A stretch of DNA of 8,921 bases from Chloroflexota bacterium (lineage in GTDB: Bacteria > Chloroflexota > Anaerolineae > Anaerolineales > Anaerolineaceae), in NCBI GenBank assembly GCA_023406965.1, contig JAEXTI010000023.1:1-8921 (forward strand), in the 5' to 3' direction. Numbering within the stretch: the first letter of the stretch is position 1; the number at the start of each line of letters is the position of its first letter. The translations under genes were made by a program, and so were the position numbers. Positions 1 through 5,628 of this stretch are shown one piece after another. The notes beneath the pieces were generated by a model. The model was not told the origin of the DNA, did no database searches, and was given only the letters and a program-made list of their open reading frames with translations.

Positions 1-153
1 GGGCTGGCCCTGGGGGTGCAAATAGCCGGGTATGACCCTGCGTTGGGTTTCGCCGCTGCGCTGGTGATTCGCGCCCGAGATTTGGTTTTGGGCGGGTCAG
101 GGTTGTGGTTGGCAGGATGGTTGGTCAGGAAATCGGATCGTTTTGGAGGTTGA
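1..153 (+). CDS. C-terminal end of an integral membrane protein (partial)
   Basis: The first reading frame is open from base 1 to a TGA at 151-153, giving the last 50 residues of a protein that begins outside the window. The segment is strongly hydrophobic, with Ala/Leu/Gly-rich stretches around a charged turn (IRARD, residues 23-27 of the visible part), and ends in a short basic tail (VRKSDRF). The pattern resembles the last two helices of flippase-like proteins of the lysylphosphatidylglycerol synthetase transmembrane / UPF0104 (YbhN-like) family, but 50 residues are too few for a firm call. The next gene's start codon lies 1 nt after this stop and its ribosome site lies inside this reading frame, which suggests co-transcription and possibly translational coupling. 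Confidence 0.55.
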   Translation, partial: GLALGVQIAGYDPALGFAAALVIRARDLVLGGSGLWLAGWLVRKSDRFGG

Positions 154-154
154 A

Positions 155-487
155 ATGACGAAGAAATTTGGCTGGTTGGAAGGGTTGATGATTGTCGCGG
201 CGCTCATCACGGCGGGCATTCATCTGGCGTTGGGGATCCAGTTTGGGGATGTGCTGTTCCTGCTCAATGCGGCGGGCTTTGTGGGCTTGTTGGGCGCGTA
301 CCTGCTGCCCTGGGCTTTTTTGGATCGATTTCGGCAATTGGCACGCTGGGTGCTGGTCTCTTACAGCGCGTTGACAATTGTCCTATATATTGTGATGAAC
401 GGATCGCTGAGCCCGATTGGGTTGATCTCAAAGGCAGCCGAGCTGGTGCTGATCATTGCGCTGATGTTTGACCCAAAGAAACGATAA
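155..487 (+). CDS. Small four-helix membrane protein of unknown function
   Basis: A 110-residue protein. I chose the ATG at 155 because GGAGG (145-149) lies 5 nt upstream; a TTG at 143 in the same frame would overlap that site and is less likely. The sequence is almost entirely membrane-embedded, with predicted helices at about residues 8-27, 31-52, 63-81 and 87-105. Short basic loops (DRFRQLAR, 57-64) and a C-terminal DPKKR tail suggest the C-terminus is cytoplasmic. I recognise no catalytic motif. It follows the preceding membrane-protein gene by 1 nt, so it probably belongs to the same transcript and may assist that protein. It could be one of the small DUF-type membrane families; function unknown. 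Confidence 0.8.
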   Translation: MTKKFGWLEGLMIVAALITAGIHLALGIQFGDVLFLLNAAGFVGLLGAYLLPWAFLDRFRQLARWVLVSYSALTIVLYIVMNGSLSPIGLISKAAELVLIIALMFDPKKR

Positions 488-493
488 ACGGGG

Positions 494-979
494 TCAATCT
501 ACCGGGAGTGTCATACGGTGTGTGGCAAATTGAAAGCCGAGTTTCCGGTAGAACGCGATGGCCTGGGCGTTGAAGTCATGAACGCTCAATTCGAGGGTGG
601 ATGCGCCTCGTTCCCGAGCCCACTGTTCAGCGGCGCGCATGAGGGCCTGGCCTGCTCCGCAATGCTGGCAGGCGGCTGCAACTCCGATTTCTTCGACCGA
701 GCAAAACAGGCGTGGGGTGAAGATGGGCAGTGGAGGCGGGTTGCGAAGCAGCAGGTGAACGAAGCCAACCGGGCTTCCGTCCATCTCGGCCAGGAAGAGG
801 GCTTCGGCAGGCGCATTCAGGATGGCATCGGTTCGGTCTTTAAACCACGCGTCCCATTCCGGCTCGGAAGGGAAGCGAAACAGGTGCGGTTCGTGGTCTA
901 CGTGCAGGGCGTGCAGTTCGCGGTGCAGGTTGCTGAGCGCAGGGATGTCGGCAGGGGTTGCCGGACGAATGGTAATCAT
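494..979 (-). CDS. GNAT-family N-acetyltransferase
   Basis: A 161-residue single-domain protein that should transfer an acetyl group from acetyl-CoA to an amine; the substrate cannot be read from sequence. It begins with the typical GNAT opening ITIRPATPADIPAL. Motif A, the pyrophosphate-binding loop, is at residues 98-111 (IGVAAACQHCGAGQ, QxxGxG/A type). Motif B is at 137-149 (NxxAxxFYRKLGF), with the usual Tyr144 that often acts as general acid. Length is normal for a stand-alone GNAT. The ATG start at 979 is supported by an AAAGGAA site 7 nt upstream (complement of 987-993). It converges with the small membrane-protein gene (6 bp between stops, no visible terminator) and diverges from the DUF123 gene. 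Possible roles include ribosomal-protein or small-molecule acetylation; neither is shown here. Confidence 0.9.
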   Translation of the reverse strand: MITIRPATPADIPALSNLHRELHALHVDHEPHLFRFPSEPEWDAWFKDRTDAILNAPAEALFLAEMDGSPVGFVHLLLRNPPPLPIFTPRLFCSVEEIGVAAACQHCGAGQALMRAAEQWARERGASTLELSVHDFNAQAIAFYRKLGFQFATHRMTLPVD

Positions 980-1041
980 GCAGAAATTCCTTTCCCATTA
1001 TTTATAGCACGACGTCCAAAAACGCTGTATATTAATGGATA
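980..1041. promoter_or_regulatory. Divergent promoter region between the acetyltransferase and DUF123 genes
   Basis: This 62-bp AT-rich gap must hold any dedicated promoters for the two divergent genes. On the plus strand TATATT (1028-1033) lies only 8 nt before the TTG start at 1042, so the downstream gene may be leaderless. On the minus strand TATAAA (complement of 1001-1006) is a possible -10 for the acetyltransferase. Neither has a convincing -35 match, so both are weak candidates. Confidence 0.3.
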
Positions 1042-1473
1042 TTGAAACCTTACGCTGAACTTCCGCCAGTCGGCGGCACCTATGCCTTGTTCCTGTTCCT
1101 GCCCCAACCAAGTGAAATCACGGTTGGGAAGCTGGGGTGTTTTCTGTTCCCCACCGGGGCTTATGTCTACGTGGGCAGCGCGCAGGGCTCGGGCGGCTTG
1201 CGCGCCAGAATCAAACACCATTTGCGCATTGCCGAGAACCCGCGCTGGCATATTGATTACTTCCGGCCTTATGCAGACTTGATCGGCTTTTGGTTTGTCG
1301 TGGGCCACGAAGCGCTGGAATGTGCCTGGAGCCAGCGCCTGGCAAAAATGTACCCATCTAGGGTGGTTGCCCCGGGTTTTGGCGCTCGAGATTGCCGCAA
1401 GGGCTGCGCGGCGCATTTCTGGTGGGTGGGGGAGCGGCAAGATGTTTTTGGGGAAAGCCTTATTATCGAGTAA
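1042..1473 (+). CDS. DUF123 / GIY-YIG-like putative endonuclease (Uri superfamily)
   Basis: A 143-residue protein matching the DUF123 (COG1833-type) family, whose fold resembles GIY-YIG nucleases. Visible family features in order: GGTYAL (11-16, the GIY-like strand), TGAYVYVGSAQGSGGLRARI (38-57, the YIG-like strand, glycine loop and conserved Arg), WHIDYF (69-74), Glu93 in ALECAW (candidate catalytic acid), then the C-terminal GFGARDC (112-118), Cys122 and His125, which could bind metal. The length is usual for stand-alone members; some relatives are fused to endonuclease III. The start must be downstream of an in-frame TAA at 1033, and TTG at 1042 is the only good choice, although no clear Shine-Dalgarno precedes it. 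A gene for lipoprotein signal peptidase follows after 33 bp. A role in DNA repair or processing is inferred from fold only. Confidence 0.82.
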   Translation: MKPYAELPPVGGTYALFLFLPQPSEITVGKLGCFLFPTGAYVYVGSAQGSGGLRARIKHHLRIAENPRWHIDYFRPYADLIGFWFVVGHEALECAWSQRLAKMYPSRVVAPGFGARDCRKGCAAHFWWVGERQDVFGESLIIE

Positions 1474-1492
1474 AATGGGGGTCAGTCTACTC

Positions 1493-1498
1493 GGAGGA
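1493..1498 (+). promoter_or_regulatory. Ribosome binding site that sets the TTG start of lspA
   Basis: GGAGGA lies 8 nt before the TTG at 1507. No in-frame ATG lies close by, so this strong site is the main argument for a TTG start. Confidence 0.75.
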
Positions 1499-1506
1499 AT
1501 ACTCTT

Positions 1507-2058
1507 TTGAAATATTATGTGAGGGCTTATACGTTTCTGGCGCTGTTCGCAGGCGTCATCGTGGCGTTGGATCAATGGACAAAATCACTGGTGCGGGCCA
1601 ACATTCCGATGGGCTCATCCTGGATGCCCTGGGAATGGTTGGAACCCTATGCGCGGGTGGTGCACTGGTACAACACCGGGGTGGCTTTTGGGATGTTTCA
1701 GGGCCAGAATCTGATCTTTTCCATCCTGGCGATCATCGTATCTCTGGTAATCATCTTCTACTTCCCACAGGTGCCTGAGCAGGAGCCTTTGCTGCGGGTG
1801 GCCTTGGGCATGCAACTGGCTGGAGCCGTGGGCAACTTGATTGACCGGGTCACCATTGGGCATGTGACCGATTTTGTCTCTGTGGGGACTTTCCCGGTGT
1901 TCAACGTGGCGGATGCCAGCATCACGGTTGGCTGCGCCATTCTGCTGCTGACGGTCTATATGCAAGACCGGCGACAGCGTAAAGCGAAAGCCGTCGAAGC
2001 GGCTGAGCCTGTCGAACAAAATGCGAAACAGGACGAAAGCGAGTTCCCCCCGGCATGA
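1507..2058 (+). CDS. lspA: Lipoprotein signal peptidase (signal peptidase II)
   Basis: A 183-residue inner-membrane aspartyl protease that removes the signal peptide from diacylglyceryl-modified prolipoproteins. Four membrane helices are visible at about residues 8-24, 67-88, 94-113 and 138-153. Family motifs are complete: DQWTK (22-26), the NTGVAFG segment (56-62), GNLIDR (109-114), and the two catalytic aspartates, Asp122 in HVTDF and Asp136 in FNVADASI. The C-terminal 28 residues after the last helix are polar and charged, a little longer than in many homologues and probably a disordered cytoplasmic tail. The TTG start is supported by GGAGGA at 1493-1498. The stop codon overlaps the next start (ATGA at 2055-2058), so translation of the pseudouridine synthase is probably coupled to it. 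Confidence 0.96.
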   Translation: MKYYVRAYTFLALFAGVIVALDQWTKSLVRANIPMGSSWMPWEWLEPYARVVHWYNTGVAFGMFQGQNLIFSILAIIVSLVIIFYFPQVPEQEPLLRVALGMQLAGAVGNLIDRVTIGHVTDFVSVGTFPVFNVADASITVGCAILLLTVYMQDRRQRKAKAVEAAEPVEQNAKQDESEFPPA

Positions 2059-2978
2059 GTGATACGGTGCACCGGTTTGTTTACCCTGCTGGGTCAGGGC
2101 GTTTGGATAAATATCTGGTAGAGCAGTTGCCCGAGTTCACCCGTTCGCGGTTGCAGGGTCTGATTAAGGATGGCTTTGTGCAGGTGGATGGTAAAACGGC
2201 CACCAAAGCCGGGCAGACCTTGGAAGCGGGCATGGAAGTGGTGGTACGCGTGCCTCCGCCTCAGCCTTCCGACCTGGTGGCTGAAGACATTCCTCTGGAA
2301 GTGATTTTTGAGAACGATGATCTCATCGTGGTGAACAAACCAGCCGGGATGGTGGTGCATCCGGCAGCGGGACATGCCAGCGGCACATTGGTGAATGCCG
2401 CGCTGGCCCATGCGCCGGACCTGGAGGGAATCAGTGGAGAGCAGCGCCCTGGGCTGGTCCACCGCCTGGATAAAGACACCTCGGGGTTAATTCTGCTGGC
2501 GAAAAATGACAATGCTCACCATTGGCTGCAGGATCAATTTCGCTTGCGGCAGGTGCAAAAGGTTTACCTGGCCCTGGTGGACGGGCACCCGCCGACACCC
2601 TCGGGACGGATCGAAGCGGCGATTGGGCGCGACCCAAGCCAGCGCAAGAAGATGGCGGTGGTGCCGGACCAAAAGGGGCGGGAAGCGGTTAGTGAATACT
2701 TCACCCGAGAGGTGTTTCCGGAGCACACCCTGCTGGATGTGCATCCCCACACCGGGCGCACCCACCAAATTCGCGTGCACCTGGCTTTTCTGGGCTGTCC
2801 GGTGGCTGCCGACCCGGTCTATGGGCACCGGAAGCCGAGCATTGACTTGAAGCGGCATTTTCTACACGCTTACAAGCTGACTGTGCGGCTGCCGGGCGAG
2901 AGCGCGGAACGTACCTTTGAGGCGCCCCTCCCCGCAGAGCTGGAAGCCGTTCTGGCGGCTCTGCGCCACAGCAGTTAG
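2055..2978 (+). CDS. rluD: RluA/RluD-family 23S rRNA pseudouridine synthase
   Basis: A 307-residue cytoplasmic enzyme that converts uridines to pseudouridine in RNA. An S4 RNA-binding domain occupies about residues 14-65 (GRLDKYLVEQ through VQVDGKTATKAGQ). The catalytic domain follows, with VVNKPAGMVVHPAAGH (92-107), the signature HRLDKDTSGLILLAK (136-150) carrying the catalytic Asp139, QKVYLALVDG (168-177), and HTGRTHQIRVHLAFLG (232-247). The S4 domain, the length and the lspA neighbour fit RluD (23S rRNA helix 69) or the Bacillus YlyB-like orthologues. RluC-type or RluA-type specificity cannot be excluded, so the symbol is provisional. The start overlaps the lspA stop as ATGA and there is no strong ribosome site of its own, consistent with coupled translation. 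Confidence 0.93.
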   Translation: MSDTVHRFVYPAGSGRLDKYLVEQLPEFTRSRLQGLIKDGFVQVDGKTATKAGQTLEAGMEVVVRVPPPQPSDLVAEDIPLEVIFENDDLIVVNKPAGMVVHPAAGHASGTLVNAALAHAPDLEGISGEQRPGLVHRLDKDTSGLILLAKNDNAHHWLQDQFRLRQVQKVYLALVDGHPPTPSGRIEAAIGRDPSQRKKMAVVPDQKGREAVSEYFTREVFPEHTLLDVHPHTGRTHQIRVHLAFLGCPVAADPVYGHRKPSIDLKRHFLHAYKLTVRLPGESAERTFEAPLPAELEAVLAALRHSS

Positions 2979-3007
2979 GTCTGATTTCTCTCCTCAGGAG
3001 TCGCAGC

Positions 3008-4057
3008 ATGAACATCGTCGATTTACGCTCCGATACGGTGACCCAGCCAACCCCCGAGATGCGCGCCGCGATGGCGGCGGCTGTGGTGGGGGATGACGTG
3101 ATGGAGGAAGACCCGACCATCAATCGCTTGCAAGCGATGGCCGCGGAGCGCATGGGTAAAGAAGCCGGGCTGCTGGTGCCTTCGGGGACGATGGGCAATT
3201 TGGCAGCGGTGCTGGCGCACTGTGGGCGCGGCGATGAAGTGATCCTGGGAAACCTGGCGCATACGTTTTTGTTCGAGGCGGGCGGGATTGCCGCGCTGGG
3301 TGGGGTTCACTCGCACACGCTGCCCAACCAGCCCGACGGCACGCTGAACCTGGAACAGATTCGTGATGCGATCCGCTCGGAGGATGTCCACTTTCCGGTG
3401 ACCCGCTTGATCTTGCTGGAAAACACCCACAACCGCTGCGGCGGGGTGGTGCTAGGGCTCGATTACATGGCCCAGGTTGGCGCATTGGCGCGCGAACACG
3501 GGTTGAAGATCCACCTGGATGGCGCCCGATTGTTCAATGCGGCGGCAGCATTGGGCGTTCCAGCAGCGGAACTAACCAAAGAGGTGGATTCGGTCACGTT
3601 TTGCTTGAGCAAGGGCCTGTGCGCCCCGGTTGGTTCGGTTCTGTGCGGCTCGAAGGAATTTATCCGCCAGGCGCGGCGAATGCGCAAGCAACTGGGCGGT
3701 GGAATGCGCCAGGCGGGCGTGCTGGCGGCGGCGGGAATTGTGGCGCTGGAAAAAATGACCGGGCGGCTGGTGGAAGATCACGCTCGCGCGAAGAAATTGG
3801 CGCAAGGGTTGGGAGAACTGCCTGGGCTGGTGGTGGAAACGCCCGTGCCGGCGACGAACATGGTTTTTGCCCGGCTGGCTGAAAGCGTGCCTTTTAACGC
3901 AAAAGAAACCGTCCGGCGACTGGCTGAGATGGGTGTGAAAGTTGGCGCGACGGGCGAGCGGCGCTTCCGCATGGTGACTCATTACTGGATTGATGACGCG
4001 GGGGTTGAACAGACTATCGCTGCGTTCAGATCCGTTCTAGCGACTGAAACAGCGTAG
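3008..4057 (+). CDS. ltaE: Low-specificity L-threonine aldolase
   Basis: A 349-residue PLP-dependent enzyme that cleaves L-threonine or L-allo-threonine to glycine and acetaldehyde. The N-terminus has the family signature DLRSDTVTQPTPEMR (5-19). Other landmarks are GDDVMEEDPTINRLQ (28-42), VPSGTMGN (57-64) for cofactor phosphate binding, His85 in NLAHTFLFEAGG (ring-stacking His), ENTHNRCGG (138-146), Asp171 in HLDGARLFNAA (contacts the pyridine nitrogen), and SKGLCAPVGS (201-210) with the Schiff-base Lys202. The length is normal and no key residue is missing. An AGGAG at 2996-3000 lies 7 nt before the ATG. It begins 29 bp after the pseudouridine synthase and is probably the last gene of the operon. 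It converges with the GGDEF gene, with only 5 bp between stops and no obvious hairpin terminator. Confidence 0.95.
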   Translation: MNIVDLRSDTVTQPTPEMRAAMAAAVVGDDVMEEDPTINRLQAMAAERMGKEAGLLVPSGTMGNLAAVLAHCGRGDEVILGNLAHTFLFEAGGIAALGGVHSHTLPNQPDGTLNLEQIRDAIRSEDVHFPVTRLILLENTHNRCGGVVLGLDYMAQVGALAREHGLKIHLDGARLFNAAAALGVPAAELTKEVDSVTFCLSKGLCAPVGSVLCGSKEFIRQARRMRKQLGGGMRQAGVLAAAGIVALEKMTGRLVEDHARAKKLAQGLGELPGLVVETPVPATNMVFARLAESVPFNAKETVRRLAEMGVKVGATGERRFRMVTHYWIDDAGVEQTIAAFRSVLATETA

Positions 4058-4062
4058 AAGCG

Positions 4063-5628
4063 TTAATCGGCGGGGGGGCTGTCCCAAATATCCTGCGTTG
4101 GCTCGATCTGGTCGCGCCCGCGGGCTTTTGCCGTGTATAGGCGCTGATCGGCCAGATCGATCATGGCGTAAGCCTGATCGCATTCTTGCGGGAAAATGGC
4201 AATGCCCTGACTGATGGTGGGCGGGGGAATGAGATGATCATTTCGATCCACAAGGTGCAGCTCTTGCAGGGTCAGGCGGATACGCTGGGCAACCCGGATC
4301 GCTTGCGCCCCGCTGGAGTGTAGCAGGGCAATGACGAATTCCTCGCCGCCCCAACGGCCCACCAGGTCGGTGTTCTTGATGTGCTCGCGGATGGCATCGG
4401 TCAGGCCAACTAGCACCTGATCGCCGATCAAGTGCCCGTAGTTGTCGTTATATTTTTTGAAGTGGTCGATGTCCAACATGATTAAGGAGACCGGCCAGTT
4501 TTCTTTTTGTGCCTGTCTCAACGATTCTTGCAAACTTTGAATAAATGATCCGTGGTTGAGGGTGTTAGTCAAGCTGTCGAGGCGGGAGCGTTCTACGGCT
4601 TCGGCGTGGTGGCGGGCGTTGTCCAGGGCGGTGCCCGAAAGGCGGGCAAAGTTTTCCAATAGTTCCAAGTCGCTGTGATTGAAAGCGTTCTGAGTGTAGG
4701 AGGCGACGGCCACGACCCCAAAGAAGTTGTCCGACGAATAAACAGGAGCGCCCATCCAGGATAGGCTAATTTTTGGGCTGCCGATGAGGCTGGTGCGCAG
4801 GCCGATGCGGGCCAGTTCGTGGGGCACGTTGCGCAAGAGCAACGGCTGGCGATGACGAACAATCCACCCGGTGAGCGAATCTTTTAGATCCACCTCCAGA
4901 CCATCGTAGAATTTTCCTTCGTCATAAAACAGATCCAACTTGATGATGTTGCCGTCCAGAAAACCGATGTAGTAGGTATCGGCCTCAAAAGATGTCTGGA
5001 TGGCGAAGCTCATGATGTCCACAAGGTTGGCTGTTTCAATTGTAGACGCCAGATTGCGGGTCATGCGGTTGACCGTTTCGAGGCGGTTGATTTGAGTGAG
5101 TACGTTTCGTTTGAGGGTGACGACGATTTCGTTGGTGGCGATGCCGATCAAAATTACCATCACAGGAAAAGTCCACTGAATGGTACGAGTGGTCTCGCCC
5201 ATTATGCCGGGCAGGAGGGCGATGGAAAGCAGGGCAAAACCGATGAAGGCATAAGTGGCGATGCGGTTGGTTACCACCGCTACCATGAGCAGTAACGTGA
5301 AGAGCAGCAGCAAGGTCATGTTGGGCAGGCTGACCGGCTCGATATAATACACCCACCCGACGATGATGCCGTTGGCCAGAACAAATAGCCACTCGTCAAT
5401 GCGCCCCGGGCGGCTGCCGGGCAGGAGAAAGTAGAAGAAGACGATCGTGTAGATGACGCCGAAGAAACCGGAAAAGATGTTTAAAAGCCGGGCAAATTCG
5501 GTTTCGGCAAAAAACCAGCCATAAAGGATCATTCCAAAGCACAACGATACCCCAACAAAAATGCCCGGCAAACTGAGACGCCGTTTTTGCGCGTCGGTCA
5601 AGGTAAGCTGTGAGGTCGGACGGGTCAT
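4063..5628 (-). CDS. Membrane-bound GAF-GGDEF diguanylate cyclase
   Basis: A 521-residue protein predicted to make cyclic di-GMP from two GTP. The N-terminus holds about six membrane helices (near residues 20-40, 49-70, 79-98, 102-120, 123-142, 150-171) of no sensor type I can name. A short helical linker and a GAF domain (about 187-340) follow. The GGDEF domain spans about 350-505: DSLTNTLNHGSF (351-362), LDIDHFKKYNDNYGH (385-399) with metal ligand Asp386, and the active-site loop GRWGGEEF (424-431), so it should be catalytically competent. At the usual inhibitory I-site the sequence is KNTD (418-421) rather than RxxD, which suggests weak or absent product inhibition. The ATG directly follows the stop of the HD-GYP gene (TAGATG), with GGAAGA a few bases upstream inside that gene, so the two are almost certainly one transcript. 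Confidence 0.93.
   Translation of the reverse strand: MTRPTSQLTLTDAQKRRLSLPGIFVGVSLCFGMILYGWFFAETEFARLLNIFSGFFGVIYTIVFFYFLLPGSRPGRIDEWLFVLANGIIVGWVYYIEPVSLPNMTLLLLFTLLLMVAVVTNRIATYAFIGFALLSIALLPGIMGETTRTIQWTFPVMVILIGIATNEIVVTLKRNVLTQINRLETVNRMTRNLASTIETANLVDIMSFAIQTSFEADTYYIGFLDGNIIKLDLFYDEGKFYDGLEVDLKDSLTGWIVRHRQPLLLRNVPHELARIGLRTSLIGSPKISLSWMGAPVYSSDNFFGVVAVASYTQNAFNHSDLELLENFARLSGTALDNARHHAEAVERSRLDSLTNTLNHGSFIQSLQESLRQAQKENWPVSLIMLDIDHFKKYNDNYGHLIGDQVLVGLTDAIREHIKNTDLVGRWGGEEFVIALLHSSGAQAIRVAQRIRLTLQELHLVDRNDHLIPPPTISQGIAIFPQECDQAYAMIDLADQRLYTAKARGRDQIEPTQDIWDSPPAD

Noticed and set aside
518..1045. 175-codon plus-strand open frame opposite the acetyltransferase
   Set aside because: It is antisense to a clear GNAT gene, its translation is low-complexity without motifs, and it arises from GC-rich codon bias.
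976..1575. 199-codon minus-strand open frame opposite DUF123 and the lspA start
   Set aside because: It overlaps two well-supported genes, its translation shows no domain, and it lacks a ribosome site.
5036..5392. 118-codon frame inside the GGDEF gene on the same strand
   Set aside because: It lies within the membrane-helix region of the cyclase in another frame, with no domain and no ribosome site.
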